Positions 15,350 to 24,125 of a DNA stretch of 64,000 nucleotides are shown piece after piece (positions within the stretch are counted from its first letter, which is position 1; every line of letters begins with the position of its first letter). A program made the position numbers and the translations under genes. A model generated the notes under the pieces. The model was not told the origin of the DNA. It ran no database searches and saw only the letters and a list, made by a program, of their open reading frames with translations. Origin of the DNA: Cryomorphaceae bacterium (GTDB lineage Bacteria; Bacteroidota; Bacteroidia; Flavobacteriales; Schleiferiaceae); NCBI GenBank assembly GCA_021298655.1, contig JAJTFK010000005.1, positions 62,001 through 126,000 of the forward strand, given 5' to 3'.

Positions 15350-16660
15350 ATGGGCTGGAGTCAACGCGTTTGGTCCAAGCCTCCGGCGGACCTCGCGGAC
15401 GAACTTCAGCGCCGCGGGTCCGAGGCGGACTATTTTGCATTTTACGAAACGTCTCCGGCCGCGCCGGCGGAGCCGCTTAACGGCCTGCGTTGGATCGCGG
15501 CGGGCGGTTGCCGCGCCGTGCACCGCATCGATCGGGCGACCCCCGCAGCATGGGCAGACCTCGCTGCGGCCTGGCGCGACCGACCTACGTGGTGGTTTGG
15601 GGTGCTGGGCTACGACCTGAAGAATGCGTTTGAGCCTTCGATTCCGGCCCGCGGCGATGCCTGGTGCGGTCAGCCCGATTTGGCCCTTTGGGAGCCGGAG
15701 TGGGTGGTGGAATGCCGCCAGGACGGAACCGTCGTGGAGTACGGAAGCGCTCAAGCCTGGCTTCAAAACGAGGGTCAGCGCCCGGGTCGGGATCCGCAGC
15801 CGGCAGCCCTCGGGGCGAGTCCGACTTCGTGGGTCCTGGATTGGTCGGCTGCGGACTACGTAGAAAAAGCAGAGCGCCTTAGGGTTCACCTGAACCGCGG
15901 CGACATGTATGAAGTCAACCTGTGCGTGAACGCGGTGGCCCGGGGGGCGCGCGACTTGGGAAGCCTGTTTCACGGATTGCAGCAGCGCGCTGAAGCCGGA
16001 ATGGCCGGAATGCTGCGCTGGGGCGATTACGCCGTGGCCAGCGCCTCGCCCGAACGCTACCTGCAGGTTTCGGTCGACGGCCGAATTCGCAGCCAGCCCA
16101 TCAAGGGCACCGCGCCCCGCCGAAGCGATCCGGTGGCGGACGCTGCCGAAGGCTCCGCCCTGCAGCGCGCCGAAAAGGAGCAGGCCGAAAACGTCATGAT
16201 TGTGGACCTGGTTCGGCACGACTTCAGTAGGGTGGCGGCGCAGCAGACGGTGAAGGTGCCTCGCCTGCTCGAGCTCAACTCGTTTAAAACGGTTCACCAT
16301 TTGGTGAGCACCGTGGAGGCTCAGCTGCGGCCGGGGCTCGACTGGCTGGACGCGGTGGCCGCAAGCTTCCCGATGGGCAGCATGACGGGTGCGCCCAAAC
16401 TCCGCGCAATGGAGTTGATTGACGCCCACGAATCCCGCCCGCGGGGTTGGTACAGCGGCGCCATGGGCTACGTGCGCCCGGACGGAAGCGCAGATTTTAA
16501 CGTACTGATTCGCACGCTGTTTGGGCATGTTCCGTCGGCGTCCTGGCAGGTTTGGGCCGGCAGTGCCCTGACGCTGGCGGCCGATCCGCAATCCGAATGG
16601 GATGAGTGCCTGCTCAAGGCGTCAACCCCTCAAAACGTCTGGAATGAGTGCGTGGACTAA
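15350..16660 (+). CDS. pabB: Aminodeoxychorismate synthase component I (chorismate-binding)
   Basis: The 436-residue protein has the chorismate-binding enzyme motifs: IKGTAPRRSDP, ENVMIVDLVRHDFSR and FPMGSMTGAPKLRAMELID. The start at 15350 is the first ATG after lpdA. Aminodeoxychorismate synthase makes 4-amino-4-deoxychorismate for folate; folC, later in the window, acts in the same pathway. Anthranilate synthase (trpE) is the alternative, but the shorter length and lack of neighbouring trp genes favour PabB. The last 17 bp overlap tilS. Confidence 0.82.
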   Translation: MGWSQRVWSKPPADLADELQRRGSEADYFAFYETSPAAPAEPLNGLRWIAAGGCRAVHRIDRATPAAWADLAAAWRDRPTWWFGVLGYDLKNAFEPSIPARGDAWCGQPDLALWEPEWVVECRQDGTVVEYGSAQAWLQNEGQRPGRDPQPAALGASPTSWVLDWSAADYVEKAERLRVHLNRGDMYEVNLCVNAVARGARDLGSLFHGLQQRAEAGMAGMLRWGDYAVASASPERYLQVSVDGRIRSQPIKGTAPRRSDPVADAAEGSALQRAEKEQAENVMIVDLVRHDFSRVAAQQTVKVPRLLELNSFKTVHHLVSTVEAQLRPGLDWLDAVAASFPMGSMTGAPKLRAMELIDAHESRPRGWYSGAMGYVRPDGSADFNVLIRTLFGHVPSASWQVWAGSALTLAADPQSEWDECLLKASTPQNVWNECVD

Positions 16661-18008
16661 GGCCGATCCCCGGTTTCGGGCCGCGGTTTCGTCGGAGCTC
16701 GAGTCGCTCCTGGGCGCGCCGTCGCTGCCGGTCGTTGCCCTGATTTCCGGCGGGCTCGACTCGATGCTTTTGGCCGAGGCACTCCAGGCCCACGGCTACC
16801 CGGTCCACGTGCTCCACGTAAATTACGGGCTTCGCGGGGCGGACTCGGACGGCGACGAAGCCCTGGTGCGGGAATGGGCCGAGCGGGCTGGCTGTCCGAT
16901 TCAGGTGGTCACGGCGCCCGTGAACTTTGGCGACGCGCCCGACCTGCAGGCGCGGGCACGGGCCTTGCGCTACGACGCGGCCGCCCAATGGGCGAGTGAG
17001 CTTGGTTCCAACTTGGTGGCTACCGCCCACCACGCCGACGACGCCATCGAAACCTTTTTGCTTTTTGCGGCGCGCGGAACCGGAATCGACGGCCTGGTGT
17101 CGCTTTCGCCCCAAAACGGTCTGCTCCGCCGTCCCCTGCTTGAATTCCACAAATCGGAACTCCGCGTGGAGGCCGAGGCCATGGGGCTGACTTGGCGGGA
17201 AGACGCGTCGAACGAAGGCGACAAGTACACCCGAAACCACCTGCGCCACCACGCCCTCCCGGCGCTCGAGCAGGCGATTCCGCAGGCCCGCGACGGCATC
17301 CGAACCACCATGCGCCGCCTGCGGCACCTGCAAAAGTTTGCTGAGGTCGCCATTCAACGCGAGTCCAGCCTGTACACGGCGATGAGCCGACAGCTTCCCG
17401 GGGCCCGCGTGCTCTACCGCGACGCGCTGGCCCATCCAAATTCCGAAGTCATGGTGCACCAGCTGCTCAAGCCCTACGCGCCCTTTGACCTGGAGGCCTT
17501 GCGCCAGCTCGCGGAAGCCCAGGTGGGGGCCTACCTCGAGCGCGACGGCTGGCAAATCTGGGCCGACCGCGAAGGGCTGCTGCTGCTTCCGGTGTCCGAC
17601 GTGGAGTTTGTGCCCCGCAGCGCAACGGGGAGGGTAGACGTTCCGCTGTGGGACGGCGAAGTGTGGCACCCGCGCACCGCACTGCTGCACACGGAACTCG
17701 GTCAGCGCCCCAAGCAGTTGGGCAACGCGACCGAACCCGTAACCACCCTGCTGCCCGACGGCGCCTGCTGGCGCAGCTGGCTCGAGGGCGATTTCATCCA
17801 ACCCTTTGGGCTCAACGGCCGCAAGAAGGTAAGCGACGCCCTGACCGAGGCCAAGGTTCCGAGTCCGGTTCGCCGTAACGTGGTGGTTTTGGCGCGCGGA
17901 ATCGACCCGGGCGAGGTTCTGTGGATTCCGGGAATCCGACTTAGTCAAGCCTTGGCCCTCTCGAGCGACGCAACCCACGTGCTCCGTTGGACTGTGAATT
18001 ACCTTTGA
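16644..18008 (+). CDS. tilS: tRNA(Ile)-lysidine synthase
   Basis: The 454-residue protein carries the PP-loop SGGLDS at residues 35-40 and HVLHVNYGLRG shortly after, both diagnostic of TilS. A helical middle region and a C-terminal substrate-binding domain (RKKVSDALTEAKVP near the end) complete the architecture. It converts cytidine 34 of the AUA-reading tRNA-Ile to lysidine and is essential in most bacteria. The start at 16644 overlaps pabB by 17 bp, which points to cotranscription. Confidence 0.93.
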   Translation: MSAWTKADPRFRAAVSSELESLLGAPSLPVVALISGGLDSMLLAEALQAHGYPVHVLHVNYGLRGADSDGDEALVREWAERAGCPIQVVTAPVNFGDAPDLQARARALRYDAAAQWASELGSNLVATAHHADDAIETFLLFAARGTGIDGLVSLSPQNGLLRRPLLEFHKSELRVEAEAMGLTWREDASNEGDKYTRNHLRHHALPALEQAIPQARDGIRTTMRRLRHLQKFAEVAIQRESSLYTAMSRQLPGARVLYRDALAHPNSEVMVHQLLKPYAPFDLEALRQLAEAQVGAYLERDGWQIWADREGLLLLPVSDVEFVPRSATGRVDVPLWDGEVWHPRTALLHTELGQRPKQLGNATEPVTTLLPDGACWRSWLEGDFIQPFGLNGRKKVSDALTEAKVPSPVRRNVVVLARGIDPGEVLWIPGIRLSQALALSSDATHVLRWTVNYL

Positions 18009-18013
18009 CTCCT

Positions 18014-20083
18014 ATGAACCGATTTTTCCTCGCTGCCTTCGCCGTACTGCTCCCTCTGGGCACCGCGGTAGCCCAAATTCTTCAGCCCGTTTCGTGGACC
18101 ACTTCGGTGCGGAGCCTGGACGGCGGCAAACTCGAGCTCGTGGCCTCCGCCAAGATCGACGCCGGCTGGCACGTGTATTCCCAGTTCATCGGAAGCGATG
18201 GCCCCATTCCTACGGCCTTCAAGCTCCCGGAGTCCAAGGACCTTAAGACCGAGGGTCCGGTCCGCGAGCCCAAGCCCATCAAGGAATTCGACAAGAACTT
18301 CGGGATGGAACTGGCCTACTTCGCCAAGAAGGCCGACTTCGTAATCGCCGCACAACGCATCAGCCCCAAGGCCTTTACCTACACGGCCGAAGTGGAATTC
18401 ATGGTCTGCGACGACGAGCGCTGCCTTCCGCCCGACTACGTGAACTTGGTGTTTAAGGTGCCTGCAGCCCCGGCTGCCGGCGCGACGGCGTCGCCAACCG
18501 ATGCCGACGCCTCGACCGGTACCGATCCCGCCGCGAAAACGCCGACGACTGAAGCCCCGGCCGACGAGGCGACGCCCGCCGAAGAACCCGCGGCAGAAGC
18601 CGGGGATGTTCCGGTAAACCCCGAAACGCCCGCCGAAGCACCCGAAGCCCTAAATCTTTGGGCCCTCTTTGGCGCCGGAATGCTCGGCGGCTTCTTTGCC
18701 CTGATCATGCCCTGCATCTTCCCGATGATCCCGTTGACCGTGAGCTTCTTCCTCAAGCAAAGCAAGTCCAAGGCCGATGGCGTGCGCAAAGCCTTGATTT
18801 ATGGCCTGAGCATCAACGTCATATACGTCGCACTGGGCCTGCTGGTGACGGTCGTTTTTGGTTCAGATGCCCTCAATGCCATGGCCACCAATCCCTGGTT
18901 TAACCTGGCGTTTTTTGCCCTGTTTGTGGTCTTCGCCATCAGCTTTTTTGGGGCTTTTGAAATCACCCTTCCCTCGTCGTGGGTCAACAAGGCCGACGAC
19001 CAGTCCCAGCGCGGCGGACTCCTCGGCATCTTCTTCATGGCCTTTACCTTGGCCTTGGTGAGCTTTAGCTGCACCGGTCCCCTGATCGGCCAGCTTTTGG
19101 TGGCGACCGCCGTGAGCGGCGAGCTGCTCGGGCCGGCCATGGGCATGTTCGGCTTCAGCTTTGCCCTCTCGCTGCCGTTCGTCCTGTTCGCGGCCTTCCC
19201 CGGTTGGCTCAAGGGCCTGCCTAAGTCGGGCGGATGGCTCAATACCGTCAAGGTTACCCTGGGCTTTCTCGAGCTGGCGTTCGCGCTGAAGTTCCTGAGC
19301 ACGGCCGACATGGTTTGGCAGCAGCACTGGCTGGAGCGCGAGCTGTTTTTGGCGCTGTGGGTGGCCATTGCCTTCGCGACGGCGCTTTACCTCTTTGGCG
19401 TGTTCCGCATGCCCCACGACGACGAGCCCAAGGGCGGACTTGGGGTGGGCCGCATGCTGACGGGCCTGTTGTTTCTGGTAGCCGGTTTTTACCTGCTGCC
19501 CGGAATTTGGGGCGCACCCGTCAAGCTGGTGGCCGGATTTCCGCCGCCCGCATTTTACGCCGAAAACCCCAACGGAATGGGATCGGGTTCCGCGCCCGCT
19601 GCCGACGCGAAGCTGAGCGAAGACGCCCACTGTCCGCTCAACCTGCCCTGCTTCAACGACCTTGAGGAGGCCCGCGCCTACGCGCTCGAGGCCGGCAAGC
19701 CCTTGCTGCTCGACTTCACGGGCTGGGGCTGCGTGAACTGCCGCAAGATGGAGGAAGAAGTCTGGTCGCGTCCCGAAGTGCGCCGCCGCCTCGCCGAAGA
19801 CGTCGTCCTCGTTTCGCTCTACGTCGACGAGCGCTCCAAGCTGCCGGAGTCGGAGGTGCGCGTGAGCGAAACCACGGGGAAAACGATTAAAACGGTGGGC
19901 CAAAAGTGGGGCGACCTTCAGGCCCAGTACTTTAACGCCAACGCCCAACCCTACTACGTGCTGATGGATCCGGCGGTTGAGGCTCCGAACGCACTCAACG
20001 GCCACACGGCCTACGACCCCGATCCCGCGGTCTTTCTGAACTGGCTTGATGCGGGGCTCAAAATCTACGCTGGCGCCAAGTGA
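18014..20083 (+). CDS. DsbD-family thiol:disulfide interchange protein
   Basis: The 689-residue protein has a signal peptide (ending AVAQ) and an N-terminal periplasmic domain with a Cys pair in CDDERCLPP (about residue 137). An Ala/Pro/Glu/Thr-rich linker (about 155-215) leads to eight or so membrane helices of the CcdA/DsbD type (about 218-510, with MPCIFPMIPL). It ends in a thioredoxin-like domain with WGCVNC (C573, C576). It should pass electrons from cytoplasmic thioredoxin to periplasmic substrates such as apocytochromes or disulfide isomerases. It starts 5 bp after tilS, and its TGA overlaps the GTG of the next gene. Confidence 0.9.
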   Translation: MNRFFLAAFAVLLPLGTAVAQILQPVSWTTSVRSLDGGKLELVASAKIDAGWHVYSQFIGSDGPIPTAFKLPESKDLKTEGPVREPKPIKEFDKNFGMELAYFAKKADFVIAAQRISPKAFTYTAEVEFMVCDDERCLPPDYVNLVFKVPAAPAAGATASPTDADASTGTDPAAKTPTTEAPADEATPAEEPAAEAGDVPVNPETPAEAPEALNLWALFGAGMLGGFFALIMPCIFPMIPLTVSFFLKQSKSKADGVRKALIYGLSINVIYVALGLLVTVVFGSDALNAMATNPWFNLAFFALFVVFAISFFGAFEITLPSSWVNKADDQSQRGGLLGIFFMAFTLALVSFSCTGPLIGQLLVATAVSGELLGPAMGMFGFSFALSLPFVLFAAFPGWLKGLPKSGGWLNTVKVTLGFLELAFALKFLSTADMVWQQHWLERELFLALWVAIAFATALYLFGVFRMPHDDEPKGGLGVGRMLTGLLFLVAGFYLLPGIWGAPVKLVAGFPPPAFYAENPNGMGSGSAPAADAKLSEDAHCPLNLPCFNDLEEARAYALEAGKPLLLDFTGWGCVNCRKMEEEVWSRPEVRRRLAEDVVLVSLYVDERSKLPESEVRVSETTGKTIKTVGQKWGDLQAQYFNANAQPYYVLMDPAVEAPNALNGHTAYDPDPAVFLNWLDAGLKIYAGAK

Positions 20084-20700
20084 CGCTTCACGAAATGCCA
20101 ACGCTGGACCGAATTCTTGGGCTGCTCGAGGCAGCCATCGAGGACTACCATGTGCGGGACCGTTGGGATTCGCCCTGTCCGCCGGCCTTTGCCGCGGGCA
20201 GTTTGGAGCAGGCCTGGTACGCCAAGGCCTGGATCGACACCGTGCAGTGGCACCTCGAAGACGAGGTTCGCCGCACCGACCTCGCCGCCGAGGACCTGCT
20301 GGCCATTAAGCGGCGCATCGACGCCCTGAACCAGGAACGCACCGACGCCGTCGAAGACCTGGACCGGCGCATGGCCGCGCTGCTGCAGCCCGAGGCCTCG
20401 GGGAACGGCGTGCTGCGCACCGAATCCCTGGCTTGGGCCCTGGATCGGCTCTGTATTTTGCAGCTAAAGCGCTACCATTTGCGCGCCGAGGTGTCGCGCT
20501 CCGATGCCGACGGCGAGCACGTTGCGGCCTGTTCGGCGCGTTTGGCCGCGGCGGACGCCCAGCACGCTGATTTGATGTCGGCCTGTTCGACCCTCTGGGC
20601 CGAGCTTGCCTCGGGTGCCGTGCGCTACACGCCCTACCGTCAGTTCAAGCTGTACAACGATCCGGCCACCAATCCGGCGCTCTATGGCGGGCAAGGCTAA
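20080..20700 (+). CDS. DUF4254 family protein
   Basis: The GTG at 20080 overlaps the upstream stop (GTGA) and gives 206 residues; an ATG at 20095 would remove five. The protein is all-helical with the conserved LEQAWYAKAWIDTVQWHLEDEVRR stretch (about residues 40-65), which resembles the DUF4254 family of Bacteroidota. It ends with a TPYRQFKLYNDP segment. No catalytic site is known. The glycosyltransferase family 9 gene that follows overlaps it by 17 bp, suggesting they act together in envelope glycan assembly. Confidence 0.7.
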   Translation: MTLHEMPTLDRILGLLEAAIEDYHVRDRWDSPCPPAFAAGSLEQAWYAKAWIDTVQWHLEDEVRRTDLAAEDLLAIKRRIDALNQERTDAVEDLDRRMAALLQPEASGNGVLRTESLAWALDRLCILQLKRYHLRAEVSRSDADGEHVAACSARLAAADAQHADLMSACSTLWAELASGAVRYTPYRQFKLYNDPATNPALYGGQG

Positions 20701-21634
20701 GCGCCACTTGGGCGTCGTTCGGTTTTCGGCCTTTGGCGACGTGGTTTTGCTTCATTCCGTTTTGGCGGAGTCTGCGGATGCGGGCGACCGCATCACCCTT
20801 TTTACCCGGCCCCGTTGGGCGGAGCGCCTTCCGGCGCATCCCCAGATTGAGGTGCACGGGCTCGACGTGGACCGCGGACCCTACGCCGGGTTTTTTGGCC
20901 TTCTTTGGTTTTGGTGGGGCTGGATGCGCTCGGCGGACTTGACGGCCTGGTACGACGGACACCACCACATTCGCACCCGGAGCAGCCGGTTTATTGCTTG
21001 GCTTCTGCGGATTCCCCGGGGGGTGGTGCCCAAGCCTCGTGGCGCGCGCCGCGCGCTCCTGCGCGGGGGCGCCGGGCAGGTCCCCAATGCCTACGAGCTG
21101 CACCGCGCGGCCCTGGCCGCGCTTGCCTGGCCCGCCATTCAGCCCCTGCCGTCGCTTCCCCGATCGGGCCGCGTGGTGCTGATTGCGCCCCATGCCAGCC
21201 GCGAAACCAAGCGCTGGCCGCTGGATCAGGCAGCCCAGCTCGCCCGGCAGCTCGAGGCCGAAGGCTACGAGCCGGTGTTTTTGGGCGGCCCCGGCGACGC
21301 GGCCCCCGAGGGATTTCGCGCCCAACTGGGCTCAAGTCCCTCAGAAGAAGACGCGCTTTGGCGCAGCGCCCGGGCCGCGGTGGTATGCGACTCGGCTGCC
21401 CAGCATTTGGCTTACCGCTACCAGGTTCCGGCCATTGCGCTCTGGGCCGGCACGCATCCGGTCGGTGGGTTTGCGGCGCCGAGCCCGGTTCGCCACCTTC
21501 CCGATTCGGAGCGGATTTCCTGCCAGCCCTGCAGCATTTTGGGCGCAGATTCCTGCCGCCGTGGGGATTGGGCCTGCCGCCAGAAGATCCAGGCGGAGGC
21601 GGTGCGCGAGGCCCTCAGGGCATTGGGGGTTTAG
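20684..21634 (+). CDS. Glycosyltransferase family 9 (heptosyltransferase-like)
   Basis: The 316-residue protein begins with the GT9 N-terminal pattern VVRFSAFGDVVLLHSVL. It has the nucleotide-sugar-side motif IAPHASRETKRWPLDQAAQLARQL and, near the end, VCDSAAQHLAYRYQVPAIALW, where heptosyltransferases recognise the activated sugar. It lacks membrane helices and should work on the cytoplasmic face of the inner membrane, adding a sugar to lipopolysaccharide core or a similar acceptor. Donor and acceptor are not determined. It overlaps the DUF4254 gene by 17 bp. Confidence 0.85.
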   Translation: MAGKAKRHLGVVRFSAFGDVVLLHSVLAESADAGDRITLFTRPRWAERLPAHPQIEVHGLDVDRGPYAGFFGLLWFWWGWMRSADLTAWYDGHHHIRTRSSRFIAWLLRIPRGVVPKPRGARRALLRGGAGQVPNAYELHRAALAALAWPAIQPLPSLPRSGRVVLIAPHASRETKRWPLDQAAQLARQLEAEGYEPVFLGGPGDAAPEGFRAQLGSSPSEEDALWRSARAAVVCDSAAQHLAYRYQVPAIALWAGTHPVGGFAAPSPVRHLPDSERISCQPCSILGADSCRRGDWACRQKIQAEAVREALRALGV

Positions 21635-21670
21635 TCTGCAACAATTTCGGATTAAGCGGGTTACCTACGT

Positions 21671-22075
21671 ATGCAGGAACAGCGCTACCGACTCCGTTTT
21701 GGGGATCGAATTGTGGGCTACCTACGCCGAATCGAGGGTACGGATTTTTATTCTCCCGATGGTTTTTGGTGGACGGGCAAGCCCTTTGACTACGCGCATG
21801 TTGACGAAGCGGTAGGCCTTCGCGACAAGTTCCGCGTTCACCTGTACGAATGGGATATTGTTCGGTTTAAGCCGATTCCGGATGGCGCCGAGGAATTGGG
21901 CGTTTTTCTCTGGAATAAGGGCCAAAAGCGGTGGATTTTGCGCAGCATCGAGTCGGAGGTAGACTACCACTTGGAACTTGGCGGTCATCCCTTGATTCAG
22001 TCGTCCGACGTTCAGCTGCACAGCCACGTGTTTTTGAATCCGGAACTCCAGCGCGTTTGGGGTTTGGAGGAGTGA
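21671..22075 (+). CDS. Small cytoplasmic protein of unknown function
   Basis: The 134-residue product has no signal peptide or membrane segment. It is rich in Trp, Tyr, Phe and charged residues, with strands such as YRLRFGDRIVGYLRR, and ends in acidic residues. The middle (LRDKFRVHLYEWDIVRFK, then WNKGQKRWILRSI) loosely recalls phage-type YopX proteins, but the match is too weak to name. It stands alone between the GT9 gene and yifB. A sequence TACCTACG lies just before the ATG, closer than the promoter boxes of its neighbours. Confidence 0.55.
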   Translation: MQEQRYRLRFGDRIVGYLRRIEGTDFYSPDGFWWTGKPFDYAHVDEAVGLRDKFRVHLYEWDIVRFKPIPDGAEELGVFLWNKGQKRWILRSIESEVDYHLELGGHPLIQSSDVQLHSHVFLNPELQRVWGLEE

Positions 22076-22108
22076 GTTCCCGCGGCGCAAGCGCATAAAA
22101 CGGGTACT

Positions 22109-22116
22109 TACGTTTG
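22109..22116 (+). promoter_or_regulatory. -7 box upstream of yifB/comM
   Basis: TACGTTTG matches TAnnTTTG exactly and lies 39 nt before the chosen ATG at 22156, giving a leader of about 35 nt. No start codon exists at the 4-5 nt spacing seen in other genes here. Confidence 0.45.
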
Positions 22117-22155
22117 CCACCGACTCTCGGCCACGGTGCGTCGGAGGTTTGCGTC

Positions 22156-23568
22156 ATGGTCGCATCACTTACAACGTGGGTTTGGGCGGACGCCCGATGG
22201 CATGAGCTTCGTGTAGACGTAGCTGCTACCCCTGGATTTTCTTTTCACATGGTCGGAACCCGAGACCCTTCGGTCCGTGAGGCTCCGAACCGAATACATG
22301 CCGCATTGCTGGAGGTCGGAGCCAAATGGCCCGGTAAACGGATTACGGTGTCCTTTCATCCAACACGACCATGGCAACTGGGCAGTTCCATGGATCTGCC
22401 CATTGCTTTGGGGGTTTTAATGGCGTCCGGGCAAGTTCCGTACCGCGATGGATTGCGGGTTTTGGGCACCTTGGATTTGAAATCGGCCGTGTCCTGGGTC
22501 GACCCCGACCGTCCCGCTCCACCCGCGTCTTTGGGCTTATTTATTTATCCCGCTCAAGCTCCGTGGCGTGCTCCCGACGGCAGCTGGGCGCCGGTATCCA
22601 ACCTTGCCCAGGCCCTGGAAGTGGTCCGCAGCGGCCGCCCGGTGCAGGGCGTTTCGCTTCCGGAGGTGCGTCGGGCGAAGTTCGTGTGGCCCAAACTGCT
22701 CTTGAGTCCACAGGCCATCACCGCGCTTGGTTTGGCTGCCGCGGGCCGCCACCCCACGTTTTTGTATGGCCCCCCGGGCGTGGGAAAGACGGAGTTTGCC
22801 CGCGCCGTGCACACGCTTCGCGAGGCGGTGGAACCCAACGTGCCGTTTGTGGAACCTCCTGCATCCCTGAGTCCGATTCAGCTGGTTGGAGCCAACGGGG
22901 CGTTTTGGGCCGCAGGTTCGGGTGTCCTTTTTTTGGATGAGTTGGGTGAAATGCCCACCCGTACCCTGGAATGCTTGAGAAAGCCCATGGAGGCGCTGTG
23001 GGGACGCGAACCGACCCTAAGTCCCATGGTTTTGGGCGCGACCAATCCCTGCCCCTGCGGATTTTTGGGCCATGCGGAGGTGAAATGCGGCTGCACCCAA
23101 TCCCGGATTGCGCGCTACCAGGAACGGTTTTCGGCACCGTTTCTCGATCGATTTCAGCTGGCCGTGGCCCTGCGCTACAGCGAGGATTCCATCGAGGTTC
23201 CTTGGGAAGAACTGGTGTTCAAAATCCGCCATGCGGTCGAGCAGCAGCGCAGCAGGGGCCCTTGGCACGGGAATGCCGCCATACCCCTCGAGTCGCTCCA
23301 GGGAGCGGACCTAACACGGGATGCCCTTGAAACCCTTCAGAATTGGCACAAAAAAAGCGGTTTGGGGCTTCGGGCCCTTCACCACGCCATTCGGGTGGCA
23401 CGAACCTCGGCCGATTGGAACCATCGATCGCGCGTAACGTCCCACGACGCCTGGCTCGCCGTGTCGTTTCATCCGAGTCAGTTTCGAACTACTTCCACGT
23501 CCGATCCTTGGGGTCCGGAGCATTCTTGGTCCAAAGCAATGGGCCTTCGCAGCCCTGGACCTCGATGA
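22156..23568 (+). CDS. YifB/ComM family Mg-chelatase-like AAA ATPase
   Basis: The 470-residue protein has the N-terminal ChlI/ribosomal-S5-like domain (about 1-165). The AAA domain follows, with Walker A GPPGVGKT at about 205-212 and Walker B VLFLDELGEM. The cysteine-bearing NPCPCGFLGH, the CGCTQSRIARYQ stretch and LDRFQL are typical of the family, and a C-terminal helical Mg-chelatase domain ends it. In Proteobacteria ComM is a hexameric helicase that aids branch migration during natural transformation; by homology this protein may do the same. The last 80 bp overlap the convergent 23489 gene. Confidence 0.88.
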   Translation: MVASLTTWVWADARWHELRVDVAATPGFSFHMVGTRDPSVREAPNRIHAALLEVGAKWPGKRITVSFHPTRPWQLGSSMDLPIALGVLMASGQVPYRDGLRVLGTLDLKSAVSWVDPDRPAPPASLGLFIYPAQAPWRAPDGSWAPVSNLAQALEVVRSGRPVQGVSLPEVRRAKFVWPKLLLSPQAITALGLAAAGRHPTFLYGPPGVGKTEFARAVHTLREAVEPNVPFVEPPASLSPIQLVGANGAFWAAGSGVLFLDELGEMPTRTLECLRKPMEALWGREPTLSPMVLGATNPCPCGFLGHAEVKCGCTQSRIARYQERFSAPFLDRFQLAVALRYSEDSIEVPWEELVFKIRHAVEQQRSRGPWHGNAAIPLESLQGADLTRDALETLQNWHKKSGLGLRALHHAIRVARTSADWNHRSRVTSHDAWLAVSFHPSQFRTTSTSDPWGPEHSWSKAMGLRSPGPR

Positions 23569-24082
23569 CGACGGAAGAAGCGCCGCCGAAGTAGGTGAGG
23601 AGCTGCTTGCGCCAGGTGCGGAATCGATCCAGGTCAAACTGGCTGCAGGGCAAGGTCAAGACCGTAATCACGGTGCCCTCAACAACCACGATGGCGGGAT
23701 CGGCGTGCGGGAGGCTTTTGGAATCACGGCCGGGCTTCACGGCATTGTGGTCAATGAAGTCCGGCATCCAGCGCTTCATGGCCCAGTTGAGGTCGTCGGA
23801 GGTTTCGAACTCAAATACCTGAATGTGGGCGTTGAGCTTGGTGCTGCGGCCAAGGTTGTCTTCGCTTTTCTCTTTGGCTTCGAGCTTAAAGTGGGTTTGG
23901 AAGGCGGGCTCCTCCTTTTCCAATGCACCCAGGCTTTCGCCCTGAAGGTTTAGGGTTTTCACGGCATAGGTCGCGGCCAGTTCCGACTGAAAGCCTTTGA
24001 TGCGCTGCTGGAGGTCGCTTGTTTGGGCCGTGGCGGTGGCGGTTGCCGCCAGAAAAACGAGAAATAACCGGATTCGATGCAT
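23489..24082 (-). CDS. Secreted protein of unknown function
   Basis: The 197-residue protein has a signal peptide (MHRIRLFLVFLAATATATAQ), then an amphipathic helical region (about 22-60) and a mixed domain with strands such as AIVVVEGTVITVLTLPC. No known motif is visible. Its promoter box, TATGTTTG, is an exact consensus match 4 nt before the ATG. It is divergent from the DUF481-like gene and its 3' end overlaps yifB by 80 bp on the opposite strand. Confidence 0.6.
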   Translation of the reverse strand: MHRIRLFLVFLAATATATAQTSDLQQRIKGFQSELAATYAVKTLNLQGESLGALEKEEPAFQTHFKLEAKEKSEDNLGRSTKLNAHIQVFEFETSDDLNWAMKRWMPDFIDHNAVKPGRDSKSLPHADPAIVVVEGTVITVLTLPCSQFDLDRFRTWRKQLLTYFGGASSVVIEVQGCEGPLLWTKNAPDPKDRTWK

Positions 24083-24086
24083 ACTG

Positions 24087-24094
24087 CAAACATA
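24087..24094 (-). promoter_or_regulatory. -7 box of the 24082 gene
   Basis: TATGTTTG on the minus strand is an exact TAnnTTTG match ending 4 nt before the ATG at 24082. Confidence 0.55.
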
Positions 24095-24112
24095 CGCGCG
24101 GCGGGAATTAGG

Positions 24113-24120
24113 TATTTTTG
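24113..24120 (+). promoter_or_regulatory. -7 box of the DUF481-like gene
   Basis: TATTTTTG matches TAnnTTTG exactly and ends 5 nt before the GTG at 24126. This spacing also supports the GTG as the true start. Confidence 0.55.
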
Positions 24121-24125
24121 GCCTT

